The translations under genes were made by a program, and so were the position numbers. The notes under the pieces were generated by a model, which did no database searches, had not been told where the DNA came from, and was given only the letters and a program-made list of their open reading frames with translations. A DNA stretch of 64,000 bases from Cadophora sp. MPI-SDFR-AT-0126 (Eukaryota > Ascomycota > Leotiomycetes > Helotiales > Ploettnerulaceae). The stretch covers positions 372,001-436,000 of the forward strand of contig JAGMVK010000007.1 of assembly GCA_020747065.1 (NCBI GenBank), read 5' to 3'. This document shows, in pieces, positions 1 to 11,792 of this stretch (position 1 is the stretch's first letter; each line of letters begins with the position of its first letter).

Positions 1-324
1 CGCCATCTGCACGCCTGATGAGCCCGTTTTCGAGGAGCCTCTGTGGCGAGACAGAAGTCGAATTGACGAGTACCCTTTCAAAGCTTAGGACAATACAAAC
101 AGAAATTCAAGGCATTACCACTCAGAACTCTCTCACATCGCTGTGTTCTACTGAAAGCTGCTATGTCCGACTCGGCCGAGGGTCTGGCCCCGACCGGACA
201 TACCACTTGTGAAACATCTGACCGTTGCCTCCATATATGAAAGTCTCTGACAGAATGTCCAATATTAAACATCGTTGAAAAATTCGACACACAGCTTTTT
301 CATCACTCGCACACTTCCGGAAAC
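1..324. other. Intergenic, nothing recognised
   Basis: Left edge up to the monooxygenase start codon. Only short open frames without family motifs or splice structure are present. The last ~80 bases before the ATG probably hold the 5' UTR of the following gene. Confidence 0.5.
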
Positions 325-1683
325 ATGGTTCTGAAAGTCTTGATCGTCGGCGGCGGCGTTGCTGGCCCTTCTCTCGCTTACTGGCTATCGCGTCTTAATA
401 CCGAAGTGACACTTATTGAGCGATTTCCCAGAATGCGGGCTTATGGTCAGCAAGTTGACATTCGAGGCCAAGGAGTGCCGATGATGAAGAAGATGGGAAT
501 TGAAGCTGCAGTCCGTGCAGTTGCTGTCCATGAGCCGGGTATGCAGCTTATTGACCGGACTGGGAAACAAATGGCGTACTTTCCGACCATCGTGACAGAT
601 TCTACACGGCAAAGCTTCAGTTCGGAGTTTGAGGTTATGCGTGGGGATCTGGTCAAGATACTTGTAAGCTCTCTCCCTCTCTAAATCGCTGCATGCTGTT
701 TCGTAAGCTTGATCGCTAAGTTGGTCCATCCACAGTACGATCTCACCGAGACCAAGAGCAACCTCCACCATATCTTCAACTCCTCTGTGAAAGACTTCAC
801 ACAAGACGATGCCAAGGAACCTGAAGGAAAAGTTCATGTTGAATTCTCAGATGGCCGAAAAGATGACTTTGATCTTGTAGTTGGGGCTGATGGAAGCGGT
901 TCGCAAATCCGCAAGATTATGCTCGGCCCAGATGCACCCGATCCACGACATTCGCTCAACGCCTACATGGGCTTTTTCACCCTTCCATCTTTTCCAGGTG
1001 ACGCTGATAGTTGGACTCTATGCCACCTCCCTGGCCGCAAAGTCATTGGCACAAGACAAGATCGACCGGACCTCCTGCGCATATACATGATCATTTATGG
1101 AAAGCAGCCCACTCTCGTAGCAGCACAAAGTTCTGGTAAATTGGACGAGTTGAAAGAAGCATGGTCGACTTTGTACAAGAATGACGGATGGAAAACTGAT
1201 CGGTTCATGTTTGGTCTCAAGAACTCTCCATTGGCAGATGATCTGTATTCGACTCGGCTAGAAGAAGTCCGGCTACCAAGAGGGGCATGGTCAAAAGGAC
1301 GTGTCGTCTTGATCGGTGATGCAGCACATTCTCAGGCAGTCAATGGTCAAGGGGTGACTCTTGGGATGGTGGGATCTTATGTCCTCGCTGGCGAGATTGC
1401 AGCGCTGGCGAAAAAGGAGGGGGCCTCGCTGTCTGCTGCCGTGAGCCAAGGGGCCAGAAACTATGAAGAGAAGTTCCGGCCTATGGTATCTCAGACACAA
1501 GGAAACAGTTTCGCTGTAGGAATGTTGCTTCCTCAGTCGACTTTTGGAATTTGGGTTCTGCATACAATCGCGGGATGGGCGGCAAAGTTGGGCTACGGAC
1601 AATCTGGAGGTACCGGGTCAGATGGAATGGTGACCTGGTCGCTGCCTCATTATCCAGAGTTACGTGTGGATGGAACTAAGTGA
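325..1683 (+). CDS. FAD-dependent monooxygenase (aromatic-ring hydroxylase type)
   Basis: Two exons, 325-663 and 736-1683, joined in phase 0 across a 72-bp intron (gtaagc donor, cacag acceptor), giving 428 aa. The N-terminus begins with a dinucleotide-binding fold, LIVGGGVAGPSLAYWL (residues ~5-20), with an acidic/Arg end of strand 2 (LIERFP). Mid-protein is the DG motif VVGADGSGSQIRK, and near residue 320 the second FAD motif VVLIGDAAHSQAVNGQG followed by a Gly-rich helix. This order is typical of class A flavoprotein monooxygenases (FAD_binding_3, the TetX/salicylate-hydroxylase-like group), which use NAD(P)H and O2 to hydroxylate small substrates in the cytosol. Length is normal and no lesion is seen. 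The substrate cannot be read from sequence. The neighbours, a 7TM protein and a permease, do not define a pathway. Confidence 0.9.
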
Positions 1684-2622
1684 CATGACCTCGATTCTAT
1701 CATGATCAAAGGTGTACAGCGTTCGTTTCGGGTATATTTTCCTGTCCCAACTGCTGCTGTATTTTTAGACGAGAGCTTGAATTAAGCTTTTCGGGCAACC
1801 CCTTTCTCACACTCCGCAAAATAAATGAGGATAACATCTTTGGCATTATCCAAGTTGCCTCGGGACGACGCTAGCTTCGGGCTGAAACTACACGTGTCTT
1901 TCCTTGTTGTCATCCCACGTTGATTTCTGAAGCAGGGAAGCTTCAGCAAAGGCGAAACGGAGCATAAGACCAGAAGCATGACAAAATTTGGTTCGAAGGT
2001 GCTAAGTCAAGCGTCGAGACACGCAACGCGAAGGTGCAGAAGGATCACTTATGCTTGATGTCGAGAGAATGTCGCCAGTATGGCAATCGCAGTGAGATGT
2101 GAAAGGATCAAACTACGCGATGATATCATGGAGAAAATAGGACTGACAGGGAGTAGATTGTTGGAAGGGAGATCTCACTCGAAAGCTAGCAGCTCTGAGA
2201 ACTTGCGCTCTATGGCATGACTAACTTTAAGTTAAGTAGGGTCATTCCCTGAAAACCGAAGGATTCTATTGGGTCGTCTCTTAGACTCCAGCTTCCGAGT
2301 GCTAGCGAAAGCATATCTTGAAGTCAAAGCTAATGAGTCTGTGCGGACCACGAACTTTGTCTGCATTCCAATCTCGCCCAAGAAGAATTCCATTCAAAAC
2401 TTGCCGCACTACCTGATTTTTGGACGACTCTGTGAACAACGAACTGCTGTTCTCAGTCACACACAGATCCACACAAATAAGTCTGGGGCGCGCCTGGATA
2501 CTGGCCTCCCTCCGATCCAACAGAGTGAACAATACCTCATCAAAACGTGATCATGAACGATTCCTCCGCTGAATCATGATCGAAATAAGAGAACGCCTGA
2601 AGTGATCGCTTGCTTTGGAAAG
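1684..2622. other. Intergenic spacer
   Basis: Spacer between two plus-strand genes. Short frames of up to ~93 codons occur on both strands but lack ATG starts, motifs or compatible introns. Likely holds the monooxygenase 3' UTR and the promoter of the 7TM gene. No repeat recognised. Confidence 0.5.
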
Positions 2623-3849
2623 ATGTCGACTGGTCAAGGAGCACTACCTCCACCTCCTGGCATTGTGGCAGATCTGCGTCATCCCCGCGATGTTCTAAGA
2701 ACGGTCAACTTTGTGGTACAAGGGTTATGTCTGACTGTTGCCACCGTCTTCGTTGCTTTGAGGATGTATACAAGATCAATAATCCAAAAGTTAATGTTCA
2801 AAGAAGATTGTGAGTGACTCAACTCGCAGACTCATGCCAATCGACTGATTACCTCAGGGGTGTGTCTGACTGCTTGGGTAATGTTCTTGGGATACATGTC
2901 GGACAACATAATTCGTAGGTTTCTTTGCCATCCTCAGGCGTAGGAACTTGTAGCTGATCCAGCTGTGTTGGGCGGGCAGTTGGACTATTTGGTGGCGGAT
3001 ATAATGTTTGGGAAGTCTCTAAAAGCGATGTTAAAGATTTCCTCAAGGTAAAGTTGCCATTACCGTTGTGATTGATTCCATAATTTTCTGTATCAGAGTT
3101 GCTTATCAACTTAAGTGCAGGTTAATTATGGGGGGCTTCTCCTTTATGGCCCAACAGCATGCCTAATAAAACTCACGCTCCTTCTCTTCACGGCTCGGTT
3201 ATTCAAAACAGCTCACAAATCTACGATTGCAGTCAACATCTTTATCTTCGTCATTTTGGGCTTCTATATTCCCATGCAATTCGCCAAGATCTTTGTTTGT
3301 ACTCCAATACCAGCTTACTGGGACCGCACCCCGTATCCAAATGCGACCTGTTTGGAAATGAGGGTTATATATCTGTCCGATACAATCATGAGCAGCGTCA
3401 CCGATTTGGCCGTTCTAATCGTACCGATACCACTTGTCTGGGGAACGAACTTGCCGCTGAGAAAGAAAATGAGAGCCATTGGAATGCTAGCCGCAGGAGG
3501 TCTCGCGGTCGTTGCCAGTCTCACGAGGGTGATTTTTGTGAGGCAAATATGGGAGACGCATAATGGCACGCTGTATGCTGCTGCATTCAACTCATTTGGG
3601 TAGGTCAGAACTGAGCCGCTGACTGCATTTGGTTGAGTTTGTTTCTCACCGTGCTGATGAGAGAATAGGGCTGCAGAGACTTCTATCGGTCTCATCTGCG
3701 CTTGTCTTCCCTCCATGAGTATATTTCTAGCACATTATGGGAAAGGCGGATCCGAAACAGCGAACTCCGCAGGACTTGTCGTTGAGCTGGAAGTTGTTGA
3801 ATACGACGCGGGAGAACGATTAAAGCCAGGTCAGGTCGGGAAGAAATAG
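2623..3849 (+). CDS. Fungal rhodopsin-like integral membrane protein (7TM)
   Basis: Five exons: 2623-2809, 2858-2914, 2980-3047, 3121-3599 and 3669-3849, introns 48-73 bp, all GT-AG, reading through without a break to 323 aa. The start is the ATG at 2623; an in-frame GTG at 2602 was ignored. Family marks of the fungal rhodopsin-domain proteins (PF20684) appear in order: an R-x-Y-T-R motif after TM1, an E-D-W opening TM2, a Gly-rich loop GLFGGGYNVW, YGPTACLIKLTLLLF in TM3, CxPIPAYWD in the extracellular loop, a TM5 VLIVPIPLVWG, a charged LPLRKKMRAIG loop, and the closing helix AAETSIGLICACLPSM. The cytoplasmic tail is short, about 45 residues. Members are plasma-membrane proteins of unknown ligand; they lack the retinal lysine and should not be called opsins. 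Confidence 0.88.
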
Positions 3850-5303
3850 AATAATGAATTTGCCGAGATACGTTGACATAATCTTCCAATAGCCAGGAGG
3901 GAAAGTTCTTTTTCCTATTGGCTGTAAATGTAACCCGGGAGCTGTCGCATTCAAATTGTGGCCGCCGCCCATCGCGATACCATTGGGCAACTGGCAAGTC
4001 AAGAGTCCGGCTGTCTTGATGATGGCAAACGTTATACTTGATCAGCCATATTTTATGGTCAAGCGAACCTTCGCATTACATCAAATCAGCTGACGATGGC
4101 TTGGAATGGCCTATGGACTTGTCCCGAAGTCATCCGAGTTCGCCCTGCAGCCACTTAGACCAGAGACTCTTCTACCTGCAATACCTGGTAAATTTTCAGA
4201 TTACATGCCCCCCACTCAGAAGGACGCCCATAACTTAAGATATGAATGGCATGCTATCGGTTCCCGAGCGAGAGGGATTGCTACTCTGGTATCACGAAAT
4301 ATGCTACCAGGCTATTCCTGCCGAGTCGTACGATTACTCTATGGTTTGATATTAGTAGTGGATGCTTATTGGAGTACAGAGGTAGTATTGCTCGAGTAAT
4401 AAAACTCGCTTCGAGTTAAATGTGGAGTTTGTCACGAACAGTGGGTTCCTCGCTCTCGGGCGGTCAGGGGAGTCCCCATGGGTCAGACGGAGATAACACC
4501 CCGAAGCGATCTTCTCATGCTAGATTGATAGCCTAAGCTTTTCACTCTGCTAAGCTCTTTGTCTGCTAAGCTTGTTATTCTGCTAAGCTTTAGAGGTAGA
4601 CCAGATACTACATCCGGTGCTTAATAGGACGAAAAAATCTGACAGTGCGTCTGTTCACGCTCGTGGGCTTGGCCTGGATTTACGGTGAGGCGGCAGACCC
4701 GTCCTCATCTGGCTGCGGAAGTACTTCTAGTGGAGAATTTTCAGTTTGAACAATTCCAGTTCCTTTTTCCAAAACCTACCTCAATTGGAGAAGCCCTGTT
4801 TCTCAGGTGTCATGCTATTGTTGGAATAGACGTTTGGAACACGGGAGAGCTTGTCCTCATGGTGATAATCCACGCAGTTCCAATCAATGATCCCTGATAT
4901 CCCGGAGGATCTCCCGAGAACGTCGCACGAGTCTGTGTTCAGTCCCAGCACTCCACCGACTAACTTCGCTCATGCTAGCGTTGATTCCATATGCAGCTGT
5001 CAGATCGTGGTCCCAATGTCACCGTTACATGGGTTTCACCAAGTAGACAAAGGAAAAATTGTTTGGAATGAGGGGGGTCCATCTTCTGTCCATCTGATCA
5101 GGCGAGTCGTGGAAGGCAAGACTTATCATATTATCACTCGGCTACGGGCCCGAAGTTGCCCACCAAATCTCAATCGCGGATGGACTATCCTGTCTTACCT
5201 TTGTCCTACGATTTTGCACCACAATCCTTTCCACCTTCTTTCTTCCTTCGAAATTCATCACTCCCTGCGACAACACTGTCAGGTTATCACTCATTTGTTC
5301 GTG
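3850..5303. other. Intergenic spacer with a short tandem repeat
   Basis: No convincing gene. Open frames exist (for example around 4106-4399 and upstream of the permease ATG) but none shows a domain or plausible splicing. The one structured element is the CTAAGCT repeat at 4533-4590, listed separately. The right part must contain the permease promoter. Confidence 0.45.
4533..4590. repeat. Four CTAAGCT units spaced 16-17 bp
   Basis: CTAAGCT occurs at 4533, 4550, 4566 and 4583, so the repeat period is 16-17 bp. Each unit from the second on is preceded by a CTG. The intervening bases are pyrimidine-rich and vary. This may be a minisatellite or an array of binding sites; nothing in the flanks shows a transposon end. 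Confidence 0.7.
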
Positions 5304-7223
5304 ATGTCTTCACAATCCGATATTCATTCTGGTGGTGAGGTCGGAAAGGGAGAAGCTCAATTTTCTGCTGGCGTGGTCCCCAAAAAGCATTACAGTCTCG
5401 ACGGCATAGATGATACTGGCGACGACATAGACAATGATGCTATTATTGAAGCCGTATATCCTAATGGCATGCCGGCCAAGCCAGATGGAGGCTTCACCAG
5501 ACACGATCAGCGGGACATGTACCGTATGGGCAAGATTCAGGAATTCAAAGTTTGCTTCACCGACTTCACCTTCGAATGGTTTTGTACTGACAATTCACAG
5601 AGAAATTATCGTCCGCTATCTGCCCTCAGTTTCGCTACTGTCTTGTGTTGTGTTTGGGAATTCTTGCTCTTGTATGTTCAGTCCCATCTATCTGAGCATT
5701 GGGTTCGCAGATCTGATTCGATTCTAGGGCAAACACACAAGGATTGACTGACGGAGGGCTTGCTGGTCTCTTTTGGACTTATATTTGGACTTTCGTGGCT
5801 TTCGGCTTTGTCATCTTGTCCCTTTCAGAAATGGCTTCGATGGCACCAATTTCGGGAGGGCAGTATCATTGGGTATCCGAATTTGCACCGCCATCGATCC
5901 AGAGGCAACTAAGTTACCTGATAGGTAAGATATAGCCCATCAATTTCGAAAAGACTTTGTCTGACGTCAACAAGGTTATATGTCTACCCTGTCTTGGCAA
6001 GCAGGTAATGCTTCTGGCGCTTACCTCACAGGAGGAATTATCCAAGCTCTCTTATCAGAAAATACGAGCTACGCTCCAACAGACTTCGAATACCAGTGGC
6101 AGGGAACATTGTTTATTTTCGCGATGGTCTGCGTTGTTTATACCGCCAATGTTTACGGAGCATCCGTCTGGCCTCGAGTACAAAACGCACTTATGATTGT
6201 GCACGTTCTTGGGTTCCTCGTGGTTATCATCGTTTTGTGGGTGATGTCGCCTCACCGCACAGCCAAATCAGTCTTTACTGAATTTACAAATGACGGTGGA
6301 TGGAGCTCGATGGGACTGAGTCTTATGGTTGGACAGATCACTGGGGTGTACTCGTTGATTGGTTCTGATGCCAGTGCCCATAGTAAGTTGGTTGTCTTTC
6401 ATATCGGACTTACTACGTGGACTGGACTACATCTGACAATTTAACAGTGGCAGAAGAAGTCAAAGATGCTGGAAGATATGTCCCCATCTCAATTTTCTGG
6501 TCATACATTGGGAACGGAATCATCGCCGTCATCGCGCTCGTCAGCTACCTTTTCGCCATCCCCAGTGTGGAAGACGCCCTCAACGATCCATCATTCTATC
6601 CAATCATTTACGTTTTCCGTGAAGCTGGTGGCATCGCAGTCGTCAACGGCCTCGTCATTATCATTTTCATTCTCGTTGTCGCCGCTAATGTATCCTTCAA
6701 CGCATCTACTGCTCGTCAAACTTTCGCTTTTGCCCGTGACAGGGGTCTTCCTTTCTCAGACTGGATTTCGCATGTCGATCCCAAGAGACAGGTTCCAGTT
6801 AACGCTATTGCGCTCACTTGCGCTTTTACCTGTCTCCTAAGTCTCATCAATATTGGGTCCAGCGCCGCTTTCAATGCAGTCATCTCTCTTCAAGTCGTGG
6901 CTCTTATGATGACATACGCTTGCTCAATTGGCTGCGTCCTTTACCGCAGAGTCTTCCATCCCGAGCTTCTTCCGCATGCACGATGGTCTCTCGGTAAATG
7001 GGGAGTCCCAGTGAACATCATTGGTGTTCTTTGGTGTGTCTACTCATTCTTTTGGTCATTCTGGCCGAACGCCGTCCCTGTCACACTCGAGACTTTTAAC
7101 TGGGCTGTTGTCCTCTGGTCCGCAGTCTTTGCACTCGCCGGCTCGATGTACATGATCACTGGTCACAAGGAGTATTTCGGACCCGTGAAGACTGTCAGAT
7201 TTGAAAGAGATGCTTCCAACTAA
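5304..7223 (+). CDS. Amino-acid/GABA/choline-type permease (APC superfamily)
   Basis: Five exons: 5304-5549, 5601-5671, 5728-5924, 5975-6382 and 6448-7223, giving 565 aa with no internal stop. An N-terminal hydrophilic tail of ~80 residues is followed by about 12 hydrophobic helices. Recognisable APC features: TM1-TM2 region PLSALSFATVLCCVWEFLL and GLTDGGLAGLFWTY, the consensus EMASMAPISGGQYHWVSEFAP, then STLSWQAGNASGAYLTGGII, which is typical of the fungal UGA4/HNM1-like group (AA_permease_2). Later come SDASAHMAEEVKDAGRYVP and the conserved NASTARQTFAFARDRGLPFS. These proteins import GABA, choline or amino acids by proton symport at the plasma or vacuolar membrane. The exact substrate is not readable. 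The start is set by the first ATG of the frame that gives a family-like tail. Confidence 0.92.
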
Positions 7224-7738
7224 ACCTGAATAGTCGTCAACGTAGCTGAGATTAGAATCCGCTGGGGAATATAGAAAATCCATACAAGTTTCTTTGATCC
7301 TGTCATATTTTGTGGGAAAATGTACATTAGATTTCGTTCTTCATGATGTAGTAAATACTAGAGGTTGATGCCCTTTTGGGTTTCAAAAAGAATCGCGGAT
7401 TAATTAATCCTTTTGATTCGTACTCCTTCAATTCGTGGCTTCAATGATCTTGGTTTCTGGTCAGGATCCGGTACACGGAGACTGACAAGAACAGTCCGAT
7501 CGACATGATCTTCATTCTTAGATATTTACTTTCGCCACTTGATTTTGCCTTTAGAGAACAGTTCTATCATTCAGCAGGGAGAGCATATTTACTTCGCCAG
7601 AGCAGCTTACACTGCAGCAAGAATCGGTTCTGAAACTGACGCATTATGTGACCTCTAAAGGAGCGATTCTTAGCTTTCCAGACCGTAGAAGATTTGTTAA
7701 ATTTCTGATCGTGATACATCCACATCCGCCGCGCCTTT
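7224..7738. other. Convergent intergenic region
   Basis: Lies between the 3' ends of the permease (plus) and the 7TM gene (minus), so it should carry two 3' UTRs and terminators. AT-rich, no gene seen. Confidence 0.55.
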
Positions 7739-9099
7739 TCAAACTTTCCCAACTTTATCCGCAGTACTTGGAGTACTATCATATTGCACCGTGAAATCCA
7801 CATTCTTCTGAATGATCATCAGCTGGCTATCACTACTGTCCAGACTCCTCGTATCATGTTGCTTGTCATGTCTGCTAGCTCCAGCTTGGTAGCTGGTATG
7901 TTCCGGTCTCAGCTTCAATCTCTTCGTCGAGCCTCCAACGTCCGTCTGGCTGCCCAGTGTATTGTAATTCCCATCCTTGAGCGTACCCTCCTGTGAGCTG
8001 TCAAATTGGCTATTCTTCGCATTACTCTTTCCACCTCCGAAAGTCGATAGATTGTAGTTGTCGCCGGTGTACCCTTCGTTTGGCAGAGGACCTTCGTGAG
8101 AGGCGAGGAAGGGTTTCATGACAGGAATGATGCACGCGAAGATGCCGTATCCCAGCTCAAATTGTGTGAGTGCGACAGTATTGGCTGCGTCGAAGGAAGG
8201 ATCGGTAGAGTCGAGTTGAATATGGAGGTAGTGAAGACGGACAGCGGCGAGGGCTATGATTCTGCAAAGACATCAGTCGTGCATCGGAGAGAAGATTGAT
8301 TGTGACTGACGGGAGGCGACTGGCAAATGCACCAACCACAGTCAATTTGGACTTCATCGCCATGCGAATGTTCCATACAAGGTAGAGAGACATGCCGAAC
8401 AGCGCGAGTTCGCTAATCATATCCAGAGCTCCAATCACCGCCCATCGTGAATACTGCGCTTGGTCAATTTCCAGAACAAAAGGCTACTGACCACTGCAAC
8501 ATACAAGATTTGGACACTCAGCATTTGTGGTATCGAGCCACGGCTCAGCAGGCTGACACCTCAGACAAATAACAAATATTGCCATTACTATCCAGGCGGT
8601 CATGGCTGCCAGGATAGTCTTGACGGCTATGGAATGTCCGCGGCCAGGTGTCAGGCGTAGAAATATCGACGCAGTAGAGCATTTGGAAAGGAACATGGTG
8701 ATGAGATACAGGACATCGGCTACATAGCCTGCTTTGTCGATGCGGTTCCAGTTTTTGACTGGTACCAAGTCCATAACTTTACCGAATCCACCACTCAGTT
8801 CAATGTACACTGCCGTGGTTTGCAAAAGGAATACCAGCTATTTCGAATCAGCTAAGACAAGACGGGAAAAAACTTCATATACTTACCACTGCAGCAAGAA
8901 ATATATAATAGTCTGCTCTGTATGCGCTCGATCGTATTCGAATATACATGCCAGTGGGAAGGGCGATGAGAAGGACAATGGCCAACGCCACAGTGGTTGT
9001 GACACCAATTATTCCCCCTCGATTCGTGGCCGTCACCACCTCGAGAGGCGGTGATATACCGGATGGATAGACTTTCGTGGCCGAAGTTGGGGAAGCCAT
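7739..9099 (-). CDS. Fungal rhodopsin-like integral membrane protein (7TM), second copy
   Basis: Four exons on the minus strand: 9099-8887, 8837-8505, 8453-8311 and 8261-7739, with introns of 49-51 bp, giving 403 aa. Seven hydrophobic segments precede a ~125-residue hydrophilic tail rich in Ser, Thr, Gln and Gly. Marks of the PF20684 family: R-I-R-S-S and the D-Y motif after TM1, a GGFGKVMDL loop, YLITMFLSKCSTASIFLRLTP in TM3, the loop RCQPAEPWLD ending in a Cys, and RWAVIGALDMISELALFGMSLYLVW for TM5. The TM7-equivalent ends ELGYGIFACIIPVMKPFLA. It differs from the protein at 2623-3849 in intron positions and in having a long tail, so the two are distant paralogues, not a recent duplication. 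Ligand unknown. Confidence 0.88.
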
Positions 9100-10663
9100 C
9101 TTCTTGGGGTCTTGACTGCGAAGATAGGTCTCACCAAAGAGTGGCGTTGACACTATCAAGAAGTCAGAAGCCTTTTGACGAATGCTTGGTATCCAAAATT
9201 ACAGGTACAAGGGAGCGGTGCACACTTCAATTCATATCGATCTCGGAGAAAATACAAACTTGTAAAGCCGGCCTTCCTAGCGAAACCGAGTTTCGAAATT
9301 GGGCTTGGAGCTTCGAGAACTAGGTCATGCCCAACGGATCGGGATCCAAATTCTATTGTATTACTTAGGCATGTACTATGAACGCTGTAGCACATATTCT
9401 CATGGGGTTGCTTAGAGATGGTAGTATCAGGGAGAAGCCCACAGGGACCAGGGAAAGAGTTTTGACGTTTTTGTAACCACAGAACTGGGCCTGCACAGAA
9501 CATAACTAGTTCCATCTGAAAAACTGGTGACATGATAAGAGAAATGGTAAGCTGAATGGACCCAGAACTACCAGTCCTCGGATAGAGAGAGAGAGAAAAC
9601 TTCGTCAAAGCGATTGCTCAAGCGGCTGTTATTGGCTAGATGTTGAGGCTCACTTGACATCCACGTAGTGGACAAATCAGAACCCCTTTCGCCCTGCCCT
9701 TTCTGGCGTTGGAAAATGTCTCAGGGATTGAGGGGATACAACGCTGCCTTCCAACACACAATTCGCAAGGAGTACAGAGTACGAAGTATCCCACCATTCG
9801 TCACCATACTAAATGTAATAAGCCCAGTTCGAGTGCCGGAACCTCCATTGAGCTTGTCTCCGTGCTTGCATTGCATAGGCGGGTCCACAGGGGTGTCACG
9901 AAAGGCTTGAACTTCTAGGATGCGATAAGTGGCACAGGTGTCTCACTATTCGCTTGGCAGCTCTCCTCGGGAAAACAGCTCGCGGTGGGAAATACTATGG
10001 ATTCAAGAGAAAGGGAAAAGAAGATGTGGAGAAGGATTTGGAAAAAGCAAAGAAAAGAAAGGACGAAAAAACCTCGAGGTGGGCACATAACGCGTGATGC
10101 TTCCATCTTATTCGGCGTGAGTGCGAAATCTCATGTGCAGCTGTCACAGTATATGAATGAGACTGCCTGCGATTGTTATCATAAAAGTCTCAGTCTTCAC
10201 ACATTTGCAGTGCCCTCGGGGGGGAGAGTGGGATGTTCTACGGGGGAACGGTGATGGCAAAGCTAAATCCGAGAGACTGTTGTACAAGGCTGGCGGGAAC
10301 GTGACAGGTCATTTCCTACCACAGCTGCTCGGCCATGATCCCTTTCCTGCCAATGAGGTCGTCCATTGGACTGGAAGATTCAAAGTAAATACTAGACAGT
10401 GCACCATAAAGATTGACAAAGGGGACATTTCATTCAAGAGCGTCAAGTTACATCACACACACGAGCTGAGCTCAGCTCTGTACGCTCGCATCACCACTGT
10501 CGCCTACGGAACAACCTGAAATGTGGAGCCTTTGGTCCTACCATCCATTCACAGAAATCTCACAACCCATCTCCATGATCTCCTTTGAAAACAAAATCTC
10601 ACTTCCACGATATGTGCCACAGCTGTCATGATCCTCAAAGAATTTCCCAGTACCTTCAGATCA
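9100..10663. other. Intergenic spacer
   Basis: No supported gene. Contains purine-rich runs (GA repeats near 9585-9598 and 10005-10070) and several short antisense frames without motifs. Promoter of the minus-strand 7TM gene lies at its left end, and the 3' region of the next minus-strand gene at its right end. Confidence 0.5.
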
Positions 10664-11792
10664 TCAGTCCTTGTAATGCCGTCCAGGCCAATCCCATTTA
10701 TCATAGTCCAAGCCACTTTTTGAATCCAGGACACGGAAACGAAGAGAAGAATCCTCGAAAATCCATGACCTGATCTTTACATGATCACTGAGATAATCTT
10801 TGAGCGCGTGATTCAACGCAGATTCTTTTGAAATAGTCACCGCTGACTGTGGACCACGAACCTTCTCGAGCCTCGGTACATACTCGAGACTCGGAATATT
10901 GATTGTCGGCTGCCAGTCCATGGAGTCAGCAGGATCAGCATCGAGGTGCTGTTTAATCTTGATTCTTTTCAGTGCGTATTGAGCCCATTGAGTATCGGTT
11001 CCGATAACTAGGATTGGAGGGTCCCATTTGTTAAGCTTAGGTCGCACACCACGGATTGGCCGAACAATGGACTTTCGAAGATCTGTCCAGCGGTGACGAG
11101 CAATGAAATTGGCGTCCTTTTGAGAGAATAAGTACGGCAGACCACCTGTTGGGACCATTCTATTAGGCTCCAGCTCATTAATCAGCAAGACTCGCAGACG
11201 CGTGAAGTATCTGCAGATCAAAACGACATCCTCGGCTGTCATTTGGCGCGAGAAAGAAACTGCCAAGTGCTTGACCTTGGGAGGGTCATCGAGAGGCAGT
11301 CTGGTTTCTCGGTGCGTATGAGCGATCCATTCCACCAGACCGATGTCCAACTCGAGGTAATCACGATCAAAATTGAACCGTACTGGGGAAGGCAGGTAGG
11401 ATTCGAGTGCCAGGGTGAACTTCTTGAGCCCAGCGACTCTGGCGTCGTAGCAGGCTCGGAGCATGCCTGGTCTCGAGTATCGCAGACGAATTTCGAAGGG
11501 TTCATTGGAAAGATTGGTATTCGTCTCTGATCCGGAGCTTGGGTATGAGAGACAAACGACTTGACGACATGGCACGGCAAGCTCCCAGATCATAAGTTGG
11601 AGCTCTCTCGGGCTGCGGTAACCCAAGATTAGCAGATGCACTTGCAGGGATCAGGCTTTGTTGCAGCCAGAAAATACGTCGGACTTACAGTCGTGGGAAT
11701 TGAGGGAAGCTCTTCAGCTGTTTCTTGAACCAAGGACAAGGCCTCGTGAAGAAATCGATCCATGGAGGATCGAATTTGTACGGACGGTGCAT
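10664..11792 (-). CDS. 2EXR-domain protein (degenerate motif)
   Basis: Two exons, 11792-11689 and 11612-10664, across a 76-bp intron, giving 350 aa. The splice restores the N-terminal signature FPQFPRLPRELQLMIWELA, split by the intron, which matches the first half of the fungal 2EXR domain (PF20150, an F-box-like fold named for two E-x-R motifs). Both motifs are weakened here: E-L-Q replaces E-L-R, and the second site reads D-A-R (ACYDARVAG). The sequence after residue ~150 is basic and has no named domain. Function of the family is unknown; the resemblance to F-box helices makes protein interaction likely, but that is inference. Unlike most 2EXR genes in this window it lacks a short last exon. 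Confidence 0.8.
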
